Source: Congregibacter brevis (lineage in GTDB: Bacteria > Pseudomonadota > Gammaproteobacteria > Pseudomonadales > Halieaceae). Taken from it: a stretch of 64,000 nucleotides of DNA. The stretch spans positions 1,488,001-1,552,000 of the forward strand of contig NZ_CP136865.1 in the NCBI RefSeq assembly GCF_045689245.1, in the 5' to 3' direction. Below the pieces are notes generated by a model. That model searched no databases. It was not told where the DNA came from and saw only the letters and a program-made list of their open reading frames with translations. Of this stretch, positions 34,534 through 43,635 are shown one piece after another. Each line of letters begins with the position of its first letter. Position 1 is the first letter of the stretch. The position numbers were made by a program, and so were the translations under genes.

Positions 34534-35074
34534 GATGAAGGTAACCTCCCTTATTCAAAGTGTCTTGGCGACTTTATTCGTAACTACGGCGGCGTTTGCA
34601 GAGCCCTCACCGCAGTCAGCGGCGCACAGCAATGTCCACGAAAGTGCGGAGCATGAGGGCGCTGAGTCGGGGCCCGAGCATCATGAGAGTCACGGATATC
34701 CTCATCACACATTAGGGGTTTTTCTTGGCGACACTACCGAAACTCGCAGGAATCAAGGTCTCACCCTGGGGCTTGAATATGAATATCGTGCCAGTGAACG
34801 CTTTGGTGTCGGTGCCATCCTTGAGCATGTAGGCGGTGACTTTGATACGAACATTGCTGTGTTACCAGTTGCTTATCATCGTGGCCCCTGGAAGGTGTAT
34901 GCAGGGCCCGGTGTTGAAGATTCTGAAGAAGAGGGTAGTACTTTTCTTGTGAGATTGGGGCTTGAGTATGGGTTTCACTTTGGCAAATACGAGGTGTCTC
35001 CGCAGATTGACGTAGACTTCGTGGACGATGAGCAGCTATTCATTTTTGGCGTGGTTATCGCAAGGCCTTTCTGA
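34526..35074 (+). CDS. Small outer membrane beta-barrel protein with His-rich N-terminus
   Basis: A 182-residue exported protein beginning at ATG 34526 within the end of gldA; ATG 34535 is an alternative. After a signal peptide (cleaved near AAFAEP) comes a His/Glu-rich stretch (HESAEHEGAESGPEHHESHG), then about eight amphipathic strands (LGVFLGDTTETR, LTLGLEYEYRAS, FGVGAILEHVGG, WKVYAGPGVE, FLVRLGLEYGF, YEVSPQIDVDF) ending in the aromatic C-terminal residue of barrel proteins (VIARPF). Similar His-rich small barrels occur widely and are uncharacterised. The His tract may bind metal ions, which is inference. Confidence 0.7.
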   Translation: MLKMKVTSLIQSVLATLFVTTAAFAEPSPQSAAHSNVHESAEHEGAESGPEHHESHGYPHHTLGVFLGDTTETRRNQGLTLGLEYEYRASERFGVGAILEHVGGDFDTNIAVLPVAYHRGPWKVYAGPGVEDSEEEGSTFLVRLGLEYGFHFGKYEVSPQIDVDFVDDEQLFIFGVVIARPF

Positions 35075-35094
35075 TCCTCTGTTTAACTTCTGCC

Positions 35095-36846
35095 CTATGC
35101 GGTTTGGGGCGTCAGTGTCATGGGACTGACGCAAACACGGTTCCTGCCTTGGTTTTTGGCGAGATAAAGGGCGCGGTCGGCATCGGCGACCAACGACTCC
35201 GTAGTGCTTCCCGAAGCGATACTCGAGATACCGATACTAATAGTGATGCGGTCCGGTAGGCCGAAGTCCGTACCTTCGACAGCTGCTCGAACTTTCTCAG
35301 CAACGCTACGCGCTTGCTCAACGCCGGTTTCCGGACAAATGACGAGAAATTCCTCGCCGCCCCAACGTCCCAGTATGTCTGAATGCCGCAGATTCGCCTT
35401 AATTTGCTTAGCGAGTGTCGTCAGTACCTGATCGCCCCTGAGGTGTCCGTGTGTATCGTTAACCTGTTTGAAAAGATCGATATCCATAATGAGTAGCGCA
35501 AAGGATCGCTCGTATCGTAACGCTCTGCGAAGTTCTGTCGCCAGGGCTTCGTCCAAGGCCCGGCGATTGTAAGTATCTGTCAGTTTGTCGATGGAGGCGA
35601 GGCGGTCCAGCTCCTCATTCTTTAGCTGAAGCTCGCGAGTACGCGCAGCAACCTGCGCCTCCAAGCCACGACTAAGCTCTCGATAATCTGCAAGGAGTTC
35701 TCGCTCGCGAATGTTCTCCTGCCGGAAGGCTTCCGCTGCCAAGAACAGGTCGCCGATTTCATCCTGCGTCCTCGCGGTGCCAACAACGTCCTCTTCTGAT
35801 CCCACCGATAGTTGGCGAAATACCCCCGCCAGGTGTCGCAGGGGTGATGTCACAGAATTCAGAACCCAGAAGAAGATCGGAACACTCAGCACAAGCACCG
35901 CGGTGATGATGCCGGACTGCCAGCGGTAAACGTTCATGCGGTTGCGATGCATATCTGCGCGCAGAGCACTAATTTCGAGATTTTTGGCAGTAGCGATCTC
36001 GTTGGCGAGGTATTCGAGCTCTCGTGCCTCCGAGGGCATCACCACGTTGACCAGATAAGCATAGCTGCGAATTTTCTGGATATTGCCGTAGAGCGTGTCT
36101 TCAATCTGATCAATGTTGAAAGCAGACTCTGCTGACTGGGCTAGAGGGCCGCGCTCACTACGTAGTTCTGCATCGGCAAGAGCTGCATGCACCCTGAGTT
36201 CGGCAAGATGAGCTTCGGCATCCTGTACCCGCTGAGCATCCGAACTGACAAAGTAAGCACGCAACTCTGCTTCGATCGTGGCAACGTGATCGTTGAAGCT
36301 ATTGATGTGAACGGAGGGTAGTTCACTTTCCACTAACGTCGAGCCGACAAGATGTTCCTGCTCCGGCGCAAAGTCATGAACACTCTTAAGATCGCTGTTC
36401 AGTGACTCCGATATCTCGTTGTAGGCTTTTGCGACAAGAAGAAAGGACTCGTCGAAGGCTTGGAGGTGAACCCGGATGTCGTCGATCTGGCCCTCCTTTA
36501 AACACCCATTCTCTTCACAAACATCGATGCGCTCACTCCACGAGCGGATCACTGAGTTGACCCGCTCATAGGCAGATTGATGACCGTAGTGAACATAACG
36601 TGTTGCCGCCAACTGCACTTCGCTGGCGGCGATGGAAAGCCCGTTCACAAAGTCGAGTTGCGCGCTTGCGTACTCCAGCTGCTCTGCCTGTCTGCCGCTA
36701 AAATCCACTGCGATGTAGCTGGTTAATGCCAGGGTGCCCGCAGCAAAAACACCCGTAGTAAACGCCACAGCCAGACGTTGACGAAGCGTGAGGCGGCTTA
36801 GTAGTGAGAGCTGCTTTTGTTTTGGATCAGGCGATGACAAGCTCAT
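35095..36846 (-). CDS. Membrane diguanylate cyclase with large periplasmic domain
   Basis: A 583-residue sensor enzyme making cyclic-di-GMP. ATG 36846 is preferred to TTG 36870. Layout: TM1 (about 26-48), a helical periplasmic sensor domain (about 50-308), TM2 (311-330), HAMP (331-385), coiled coil, and GGDEF (about 419-583). The active loop is GGEEF at 496-500 with MDIDLFKQVND upstream, and the RxxD inhibitory site is present (RHSD, 487-490), so product feedback is expected. There is no EAL domain. Its start overlaps the end of the upstream PotD-like binding protein gene by 20 bases, indicating a sensing pair. This mirrors NspS-MbaA of Vibrio cholerae, where a polyamine-binding protein controls a GGDEF-EAL protein. 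Confidence 0.9.
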   Translation of the reverse strand: MSLSSPDPKQKQLSLLSRLTLRQRLAVAFTTGVFAAGTLALTSYIAVDFSGRQAEQLEYASAQLDFVNGLSIAASEVQLAATRYVHYGHQSAYERVNSVIRSWSERIDVCEENGCLKEGQIDDIRVHLQAFDESFLLVAKAYNEISESLNSDLKSVHDFAPEQEHLVGSTLVESELPSVHINSFNDHVATIEAELRAYFVSSDAQRVQDAEAHLAELRVHAALADAELRSERGPLAQSAESAFNIDQIEDTLYGNIQKIRSYAYLVNVVMPSEARELEYLANEIATAKNLEISALRADMHRNRMNVYRWQSGIITAVLVLSVPIFFWVLNSVTSPLRHLAGVFRQLSVGSEEDVVGTARTQDEIGDLFLAAEAFRQENIRERELLADYRELSRGLEAQVAARTRELQLKNEELDRLASIDKLTDTYNRRALDEALATELRRALRYERSFALLIMDIDLFKQVNDTHGHLRGDQVLTTLAKQIKANLRHSDILGRWGGEEFLVICPETGVEQARSVAEKVRAAVEGTDFGLPDRITISIGISSIASGSTTESLVADADRALYLAKNQGRNRVCVSPMTLTPQTA

Positions 36847-38107
36847 TCCACCGCTGCACTGTGAGATCAAAGGTCGGCATCACTGTGTTCCACACGGCGA
36901 TGTTCGAGAAACGCCGCGAATAGCTGCCGCCCCGCCTCTTTTCCCCAGCCTGCACCGTGATCTGTCCAGCGGGTCCTGTGAGCTCGGTAGAAGCCGCTTG
37001 GCCTTCATACCAGTAGTCCCACTCGCCGGCAGACATCAGATTCCTGGAGCGATCCGGGTTACTGATGTAGTAGCCTTGACGACTGATAAAGGCTCCAGGC
37101 CATCCGGAAAGCCACCAATTCATATAGTGATAGGCAGCGTCCTCTTGCTCTCCGCGTGTTTCCCGCGAAAGGCACATAACACCCTGCCACGCGCGGTATC
37201 CCTCTTTAGGAGCAGCATAGATGCAGGGTGTGCCTGTCGCGCGAACCATGGATACGCCCGGGGAGAACATGCTCTGCACGTCAACTTCACCCCTACTCAT
37301 GAGTTTGGCTGAGTGGGGAACAGAGTTCCAAAACCCGCGGAAATGCCCGTCGGCTTTAAAGCGCATGAGAATGTCGAAAAGCTGATTTACCTCTTCCTGT
37401 GTCATGTTGCCGATGTCACTGAACTCCATGAGACCGCGAGCTCGCGCGGCAAGCGCTAAATCAAAGAGGCCGATACTGGGCGCGTTGACTATCGCTACAC
37501 GGCCACGATGTTTGGGGTCCAATAACCAGCCCCAGCTTTCGGTTTCATAGGGTTCTCCTTCGGTAACACGTTGGGGGTTGTAGCCCAGAGAATCCGCGTT
37601 GTGAACATATGGCAGATAGCTGACTTCTCCCGTTGACTGACTGCCCAAGGTTCCATCTGCCTGAACATAGAGCAGCAGGTGAGGAGCATCGCCCGCACCG
37701 ATGGTGTCGGTGGGAGACAAGCGGCCGGTTTTGCTAAGGGGATTGATCTCGGCCCAGTTTTCAATTCTGCTGGGGTCGATGGACTGTATTGCACGCGACT
37801 GCCACAGCACTCGCATACTGTTGGACCATTGCTCGTAGAGATCAAATCCCGAGGGGTCCATGGAGGCTTTGAACAGCACCTGCGCACTGCCACCGGGACT
37901 GTAAACGAGATTGATGCCCAGCTCTTGCTCGGCGCGCTGCCGAAGCGGTTCTTGCAGAGTGACGTGGGTGCCTAATACGCGTACCGTGGGTTTGACGTCG
38001 CGTGCAGAGATGATCGCAGGAAAGCCAGCACAGCCGGCAGTTAGAATTGTGCCAGCTTTCTTTAGAACACTTCTTCGTTTTAGTCTAAAGGCTTTTTTTA
38101 CTGTCAT
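36827..38107 (-). CDS. Tat-exported PotD-like periplasmic binding protein
   Basis: A 426-residue periplasmic substrate-binding protein of the spermidine/putrescine (PotD/PotF) type. The N-terminus is a twin-arginine signal (RLKRRSVLKKAGTILTAG). The fold-typical segments are present: LGINLVYSPGGSAQVLFKAS for the first lobe, YLPYVHNADSLGYNPQRV, and the second-lobe WGWLLDPKHRGRVAIVNAP and KADGHFRGFW. No ABC permease or ATPase is nearby; the next gene, overlapping by 20 bases, is a membrane diguanylate cyclase. That makes it more likely a sensor component than a transporter subunit. Polyamine is the best guess for the ligand, but other small cations or iron complexes are possible. Confidence 0.85.
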   Translation of the reverse strand: MTVKKAFRLKRRSVLKKAGTILTAGCAGFPAIISARDVKPTVRVLGTHVTLQEPLRQRAEQELGINLVYSPGGSAQVLFKASMDPSGFDLYEQWSNSMRVLWQSRAIQSIDPSRIENWAEINPLSKTGRLSPTDTIGAGDAPHLLLYVQADGTLGSQSTGEVSYLPYVHNADSLGYNPQRVTEGEPYETESWGWLLDPKHRGRVAIVNAPSIGLFDLALAARARGLMEFSDIGNMTQEEVNQLFDILMRFKADGHFRGFWNSVPHSAKLMSRGEVDVQSMFSPGVSMVRATGTPCIYAAPKEGYRAWQGVMCLSRETRGEQEDAAYHYMNWWLSGWPGAFISRQGYYISNPDRSRNLMSAGEWDYWYEGQAASTELTGPAGQITVQAGEKRRGGSYSRRFSNIAVWNTVMPTFDLTVQRWNELVIA

Positions 38108-38294
38108 GAAAACACCTCGATACCGTCTGTAGGTGAAATACTGTATCGAGTGTAGCGCGAAAACTGTCTTTCTGCGCGCTTGTGGGAGCCCAAGAGGAGT
38201 GCATGTGAGTCCCTTGTATGCTCATCCAATGAACTTTTTCTGCATGCAATTGATGACGATATCTTATGCAACATTCTGATGATCCTCAGCCCTC

Positions 38295-38975
38295 ATGATT
38301 TCTCCTGAGTTACAGATAGCGCTGGGCCGTGTGCTTCCGGACGCGGAGCTGAGTGTGCAATCAGTGTTGCCGGGTAGAGACCTGTTCCTGGCACTCATCC
38401 GCGATATGTCCCTTCAGCGTCACTTGGACGCAAATACAGCCCGTCTGGTAATGAATAACCCACTTTATTGGATCTTGTGCTGGGCCTCGGGGCGCGTGCT
38501 CGCAGCTTACATTCTGGAGCACCCTGAGATTGTTCGCGATCGTCGTGTTCTGGACTTTGGCTGTGGATCTGGCGTGGTAGCGATTGCCGCTGCAATGGCG
38601 GGTGCCGCCGAGGCGATTGCATGCGACATTGACCCTCTGGCTCTCGCGGCAACGACACACAACGCACGGATTAACAAAGTTTCTGTGAGCTTAAGTGACG
38701 ACTTTGAAAGCGTGAAAAACACCGTCGATGTCATTCTGGCAGCCGACGTTCTGTACGACAGAGAAAACCTGCCGTGGTTGCAGCGGTTTGTAGATCGCGC
38801 AGACATGGTGTTGATTGCTGACTCTCGTGTGCGCAATTTTTCTGTTTCTCCTTACAAGAAGCTCTGTGAAAAGGCGAGTTGCACGATTCCCGACATGGAT
38901 GAGTCAGGCGAGTTCAATTCGGTCTCGATCTACACAGCATCTTCGAAGGGTGATGTCCTGCGCGGTGCCGGGTGA
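38295..38975 (+). CDS. SAM-dependent methyltransferase, ETFBKMT/METTL20-like
   Basis: A 226-residue class I methyltransferase. The SAM-binding motif I is VLDFGCGSGVVAIAAAMAGA (near residue 85), preceded by the family-typical NNPLYWILCWASGRVLAAYIL and followed by ACDIDPLALAATTHNA. The post-motif DVILAADVLYDRENLPWL resembles the DxxY/F motif of protein lysine methyltransferases of the METTL20/METTL21 group, which includes bacterial ETF beta-subunit methyltransferases. It may modify ETF, fitting the acyl-CoA dehydrogenase context elsewhere in the window, though there is no direct link. It starts at ATG 38295 and ends where the longer upstream frame of the next gene overlaps. Confidence 0.8.
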   Translation: MISPELQIALGRVLPDAELSVQSVLPGRDLFLALIRDMSLQRHLDANTARLVMNNPLYWILCWASGRVLAAYILEHPEIVRDRRVLDFGCGSGVVAIAAAMAGAAEAIACDIDPLALAATTHNARINKVSVSLSDDFESVKNTVDVILAADVLYDRENLPWLQRFVDRADMVLIADSRVRNFSVSPYKKLCEKASCTIPDMDESGEFNSVSIYTASSKGDVLRGAG

Positions 38976-39040
38976 GGGCGGGCCTCTTAAAGAAACGGTA
39001 TGATCTCGGTTCCTATCTGTCCTTACTATGTGGTTTTGTC

Positions 39041-40354
39041 ATGCGACGCTGGCTTGTTCTCTCGTTTGTATCTGTGCTCAGCAGTCCCGCCTGGGCATGG
39101 TCTGATCATGCAAGTCTGCTGTGGCCGCTTGTACGCGTCCAGCCTGAACTGCTAAAGCCAACTCTTCAGGCCGAATCCCTGAATGACTTTATTGCAGCTG
39201 AGGCTGTCGGTCTTGCTTTGGTTCTGGAGCGGCACGAGGCATATGCTCGCGAATCGATGCCGCATTACGCACCAAGACCAGAAACTTTGGTTTTTTCTAC
39301 GAATGCTGAGGACTTACAAGACGCCTTCTTGCGCGCCATTCGTGTGAACCCCGAGCTTGGTTATTCTCTTTTTCGCCAAACGACAGTAGAGGATCGGTCT
39401 GTGCCCTCATCGCAGGCTCAGCGTTTTGCTGACTTGAGTCCTCTGGCTGGTGGTGTCTCTCATGATTCCATTGTTTATATCGCATTGAAGGAGGGGGATC
39501 TTGTGGCGCCGGCTCACGTGCTGGCGACGGGAAGTGACGAGCCGGATTTTGGAATGGACATTGGTCTTTTTGAGGACAACGGAACAGAGTTCGGGGCGCA
39601 GTATGGTTTTGGGGTGCAGCCGTTTGGAAACCCCAATCTCGAGTACAGCTCGCAAGCGCCGTTTCACATGGGGTTCTACCACCTGGACTGGGTAACAAAG
39701 AAAGCTCAGCCCGACTTACTTCGCACTTACCCCGAGTGGCGGGTTTCGCTGTTTCGTGAGCTGTCGCGCTTTGCCTTTGAGACTGGGCATGACTACTGGG
39801 GTTGGAGATTTGCCGGCTGGGGCCTGCATTACATCGGCGACCTCTCTCAGCCCTATCACGCACACCCTCTACCTGGCGTGAGCACTATGGCAGGCATATG
39901 GACAGTTATTCGCGGAAAGACTGAAGAGGCCATTCAGCTAGTATCGAACCGGCACGGCGTGCTCGAGTCCTACCAGTACCAGCGGGTACAAAAAGCCCTG
40001 GAAGAAAAGTCCTGGGACAATGTGATTCTGACGGCGGTAGCCCAAGGAACACCTGTTCCCGAATTTAGCGAATCCACCGTTCGCGATGAGCTCACCAAGG
40101 AAAGCGTGGCTGTTGGCGGCGATCTCGATGCATCTCTCGAGGAACATATGCCCCCGCGCTATGTGTCAGACGTGAATTTCGAGTGGAATGGCTCAGGTGA
40201 GGAAGCCGCTATTGTCGTCACCGTTGCGAGTGATCGTGGTGATCTGGCCATTGAGGCATTAGATGCCAAGGTGGCGGAACAAATGACACGCTTTTCCCGC
40301 TTTGCCCAAGCGTGGATTAAAGATGCCCAGCGGGCCTGGGCGGCGAGTAATTAA
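39041..40354 (+). CDS. Zinc-dependent phospholipase C / P1 nuclease-like exported protein
   Basis: A 437-residue exported protein; ATG 39041 is preferred because it starts a clean signal peptide (residues 1-19, MRRWLVLSFVSVLSSPAWA). Cleavage would leave Trp20 as the mature N-terminus, which is a zinc ligand in bacterial phospholipase C and P1 nuclease. Other family ligands fit: H23 nearby, H263, D267 and H273 in the diagnostic HYIGDLSQPYH, and H305 with E309 (NRHGVLES), the His-x3-Glu spacing of phospholipase C. An Asp-rich stretch (SDEPDFGMDIG) and H209 may complete the site. A phosphodiester substrate, phospholipid or nucleic acid, is expected. An upstream frame from 38972 overlaps the methyltransferase gene and is not used. 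Confidence 0.75.
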   Translation: MRRWLVLSFVSVLSSPAWAWSDHASLLWPLVRVQPELLKPTLQAESLNDFIAAEAVGLALVLERHEAYARESMPHYAPRPETLVFSTNAEDLQDAFLRAIRVNPELGYSLFRQTTVEDRSVPSSQAQRFADLSPLAGGVSHDSIVYIALKEGDLVAPAHVLATGSDEPDFGMDIGLFEDNGTEFGAQYGFGVQPFGNPNLEYSSQAPFHMGFYHLDWVTKKAQPDLLRTYPEWRVSLFRELSRFAFETGHDYWGWRFAGWGLHYIGDLSQPYHAHPLPGVSTMAGIWTVIRGKTEEAIQLVSNRHGVLESYQYQRVQKALEEKSWDNVILTAVAQGTPVPEFSESTVRDELTKESVAVGGDLDASLEEHMPPRYVSDVNFEWNGSGEEAAIVVTVASDRGDLAIEALDAKVAEQMTRFSRFAQAWIKDAQRAWAASN

Positions 40355-40446
40355 CTGATCCCAGTCCGCCTTGCCGGTTGCCCACGGAGTCTATCCGTTC
40401 TAGTCTTTCATTCTCTTAATAATATCTGTTAACAGGAATCCCCCGC

Positions 40447-41598
40447 ATGACGGACACCCGAGATTTCGACATTGTGGTTTTTGGCGCTACCGGTTTTACC
40501 GGCAAGCTTATTTGTGAATATCTTAAAGAAACCTACGGTACGAACGCCGAGTTTCGTTGGGCGATGGCGGGGCGAAACCTCGCCAAGTTGGAGCAGGTGC
40601 GGGAAGAGCTGGGGATTGATAGCGCAGTTTCATTGCTCGTGGCGGACAGCGACGATAAGGCGAGTGTCGACGCTTTAGCGAGTTCTACCAGGGTCTTACT
40701 AAGCGCGGCGGGCCCTTATCAACAATACGGTAGTTCCGTTGTTGAATCCTGCGCTCGCCTGGGCACTGACTACGTCGATCTCAATGGTGAGCCTTTGTGG
40801 ATGAAGGACATGATCGCGACTAACGATGCGGCGGCTCGTGAGAGTGGTGCACGCATCGTGTTTTCTTGCGGCTTTGATTCATTGCCATCTGACTTGGGCG
40901 TCCACCTTCTCCAACAAGTTGCCAGCGCCAAGTTCGGCGCGCCGCTACCGCGGGTGAAGTGTCGCGTGAAGGCGATGCAGGGCACCGCATCAGGGGGCAC
41001 AGTGGCATCCTTCAAGGGCACCATGGCTTCCGTAAAAGCTGACCCTTCTCTGTTCGCCGATCTCGTGAATCCCTTTGTGCTCACAGACGGTTTTACCGGT
41101 CCGGATCAGCCGCCAGGCAATGAAATGTTGTTTGAGGAGGATCTGAACAATTGGTCTGGTCCTTTCATTATGGCGTCGATCAATACCAAGAACGTGCATC
41201 GCTCAAACCAGCTGCTGGGTCATGCCTACGGCAGCGATCTTGTTTACGACGAAATGATTTTGCTCGGCGAGACGAAGCCCGACTCGGCCGGCGGTGACAT
41301 GGCGCTCGACATGACGCTGCAGCCCGGTGAGGGGCCAAGCAAGGAAGAGCGAGAGGCCGGCTTTTACGACATTCTTTACGTTGGCAGCAACGAAGCTGGG
41401 GATAGCGTCACGGTCCAGGTCTATGGCGATCGCGATCCAGGATACGGCTCCACGTCCAAAATGATCGCCGAGGCAGCGCTTTGCTTAGCACAGACTCCAA
41501 AGGGGCATGGCGGATGCTTTACTGCAGCGCCGGTTATGGGAGAGCGACTGCGGGAGCGTCTGCAAGATCACGCAGGTGTTTCGTTCACCGTTCTATAG
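40447..41598 (+). CDS. Saccharopine dehydrogenase-like oxidoreductase
   Basis: A 383-residue NAD(P)-binding protein of the saccharopine dehydrogenase-like (SCCPDH) family. The N-terminal Rossmann motif is VVFGATGFTGKLI, followed by the family-specific MAGRNLAKLE, VLLSAAGPYQQYG and the DYVDLNGEP strand. The substrate domain has the IVFSCGFDSLPSDLG signature. Proteins of this type include trans-acting enoyl reductases and lipid-droplet SCCPDH-like proteins; true saccharopine formation is unlikely. The last six bases overlap the convergent metallopeptidase gene. The function is unknown in bacteria of this group. Confidence 0.85.
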   Translation: MTDTRDFDIVVFGATGFTGKLICEYLKETYGTNAEFRWAMAGRNLAKLEQVREELGIDSAVSLLVADSDDKASVDALASSTRVLLSAAGPYQQYGSSVVESCARLGTDYVDLNGEPLWMKDMIATNDAAARESGARIVFSCGFDSLPSDLGVHLLQQVASAKFGAPLPRVKCRVKAMQGTASGGTVASFKGTMASVKADPSLFADLVNPFVLTDGFTGPDQPPGNEMLFEEDLNNWSGPFIMASINTKNVHRSNQLLGHAYGSDLVYDEMILLGETKPDSAGGDMALDMTLQPGEGPSKEEREAGFYDILYVGSNEAGDSVTVQVYGDRDPGYGSTSKMIAEAALCLAQTPKGHGGCFTAAPVMGERLRERLQDHAGVSFTVL

Positions 41599-42639
41599 AG
41601 CGCTGTCCGCTGTTATTCCACCGCTTAACTTGTTGAGAGCCGAATAGCGAATGTTCAGCCAATTGAGCCAATCACTCTGAAGAGCGCTGCTGCCCCCAGG
41701 GTAGCGTGATAGCGTGTCGCGAAAATCGCTTCGCGTGCCGCAACGGCCTGAGTAGGCCTCTAGGATGGTGCTGCGAAGCGTTTGTTTTCCAAGATCCGTA
41801 TCCATAAGAAAGGCGATGAGTGCCCAGGCACTCGCGTAGCGCCGCTCGGCATCCTTTAGCATCCAGGTTTCCCTCGATAGCTGCGTGAGAGCCTCCATTG
41901 ATACGGGCCCACGCAGCTTAAGCAATGCCAGATGCTGTTTGTTCTCAGAGAAACTGACAGCCCCGTCGACGATATGTAGAGTCTCGTATAGCTCGGCGAG
42001 TCCCTCATTTAGCCACGGGGGTGTCGCACCGAGATGGCGCGCAGTAATGAGATGAGAAATCTCGTGAAACGCATTGCCGAGCGCACTAGAGCGAAAGGCT
42101 GGGGTATATAGAATCAAGGCCTCGTTGCTACGCATGCGATAAAAGCCGGTGGTCGTCCACTCTTCTCGATTGGGCTTTCCATAGATCTCTCTGAACCTTT
42201 GAGCATCCCCCAAAAACCGGATATTGATTTGGGACGGGCGCAGGGCCTTCTCGCCAAGCCATTCTCGCCATTGCGCATAGGCGTAGGTTGCTCCCTCAGC
42301 AATCTCTAACTCAAGATCCTCGGATAGGGTCGTGCCCTCTGCTTCAATCCTGATTGAAAAGCCTGCGTACTTGCCGGTTACAGCGGGACTGTCCACAACG
42401 GGGCCGCCGACGGCCGGACTGGTAACAGCGCAATCGCTCGCCGCAAGACTGTGCGGCGTAATTGTGGGCGAAGCGCCTGACTGAGCTGGTGCAGAAGCGC
42501 TAGATGTGGGGGTCGCCAAGGGAGCTTCGTAGAACACCGCGACGGCCAATGCCCCTAAGCAGAGACCGGCGACAACCCCTAGAACGACACCGCGCATCAC
42601 AGCTTTTTGCTGATGAGTCAGGGTGGAACTCCCTTCCAT
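41593..42639 (-). CDS. Exported peptidase MA-like (gluzincin) metalloprotease
   Basis: A 348-residue membrane-anchored or exported protein with one N-terminal transmembrane segment (about 17-37), a low-complexity Ser/Pro/Ala linker to about residue 85, and a metalloprotease domain. The zinc motif is HEISH at 192-196, with the third ligand E212 in WLNEGLAELYE sixteen residues later, the gluzincin layout of the peptidase MA/DUF1570-like family. Its activity has not been established in relatives. It is convergent with the saccharopine dehydrogenase-like gene, overlapping by six bases, and 17 bases downstream of an SDR on the same strand. Confidence 0.75.
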   Translation of the reverse strand: MEGSSTLTHQQKAVMRGVVLGVVAGLCLGALAVAVFYEAPLATPTSSASAPAQSGASPTITPHSLAASDCAVTSPAVGGPVVDSPAVTGKYAGFSIRIEAEGTTLSEDLELEIAEGATYAYAQWREWLGEKALRPSQINIRFLGDAQRFREIYGKPNREEWTTTGFYRMRSNEALILYTPAFRSSALGNAFHEISHLITARHLGATPPWLNEGLAELYETLHIVDGAVSFSENKQHLALLKLRGPVSMEALTQLSRETWMLKDAERRYASAWALIAFLMDTDLGKQTLRSTILEAYSGRCGTRSDFRDTLSRYPGGSSALQSDWLNWLNIRYSALNKLSGGITADSAL

Positions 42640-42656
42640 TGTTTGCTGCCGCGACC

Positions 42657-43487
42657 CTAGCCGGGGATTACCTCCTGGTAATCTGCGGCGATGCGGTCAA
42701 GTCGCTCTTGCACCGCGGGCCAAAAGTCAGGGTGCGTGAACAGGTAGAAAGTGCCTGAATCCATGCCTGCGACAACCCGCTCAGTGAGCGCTTCGACACT
42801 GATGCCTTCATTGGCGATGATCTCGTCGATTTTGTTCATCCCATCCTGCTCGCCTGAAGCGCTGGCAGCCTCTGCGGCATCGGGGTGATTGCGGCGGCTC
42901 TGAGCAATTCGCGTCTTTACCCAAGCCGGGCACAATACTGAAATCTGAATGTCGGAACCCGCTAGCTCGTGCCGCATAGTTTCAGAATAGCCCACCACTG
43001 CAAACTTAGTGGCGCAGTAGGCTCCCATGCCAGGATTGGCAACGTGGCCTGCAAGCGATGCCGTGTTGATGATGTAACAGGGTTCTCCGGATGCACGCAT
43101 GGCCGGCAGAAAGAACTCGACGCCGTACACAACCCCCAGAACGTTGACGTCTACCACCCAGCGCCAATCCTGAAGCGGAGTTTCCCCAGCCGGAGCGTGC
43201 CCCCCACCGACGCCCGCGTTATTAAACAGGAAGTTTACTTTTCCGTGTGTTGCCAAGGTGCGCTCTGCGACCTCGCGATAGGCATCGGCGTCGCGAACAT
43301 CGAGAACCTCTGTGTGGACAGTGATGCCTTCCTTGCGCAATTCCTCCGCCGCCGTTGCGAGGGTCTCTGGCTCAACGTCTGCTAGAACGAGTGTCATGCC
43401 CTTGAGCCCCAGTGCACGACCTACTCCCAGACCAATGCCAGCGGCACCGCCAGTGATGAATCCCACAGTGTTTTCGAAGTTGTTCAT
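42657..43487 (-). CDS. Short-chain dehydrogenase/reductase
   Basis: A 276-residue SDR starting at ATG 43487, behind AAGGA; the longer frame to 43532 lacks a ribosome site. The NAD(P) motif is TGGAAGIGLGVG, followed by LADVEPETL, which gives an acidic residue after strand two and suggests NAD preference. The structural motif is NNAGVGG, with catalytic Ser in NTASLAGH and YxxxK in YCATK. The C-terminal segment resembles the large group of alcohol or steroid-type dehydrogenases. The substrate is unknown. It is probably cotranscribed with the downstream peptidase gene. Confidence 0.88.
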   Translation of the reverse strand: MNNFENTVGFITGGAAGIGLGVGRALGLKGMTLVLADVEPETLATAAEELRKEGITVHTEVLDVRDADAYREVAERTLATHGKVNFLFNNAGVGGGHAPAGETPLQDWRWVVDVNVLGVVYGVEFFLPAMRASGEPCYIINTASLAGHVANPGMGAYCATKFAVVGYSETMRHELAGSDIQISVLCPAWVKTRIAQSRRNHPDAAEAASASGEQDGMNKIDEIIANEGISVEALTERVVAGMDSGTFYLFTHPDFWPAVQERLDRIAADYQEVIPG

Positions 43488-43635
43488 TGGCTGTCCTTGC
43501 GAGTAAGCGAATTCAGGCGAAGCTGCGCACAATAAGGGAGACCTACGTTGGGGTCCAGCGGGTATACTTATTCGCTGGAGCCATTTTTTCTGAGTCGTTG
43601 TCCCTTATCGGTTCGTCCGCACACTGGAGTCGCAT

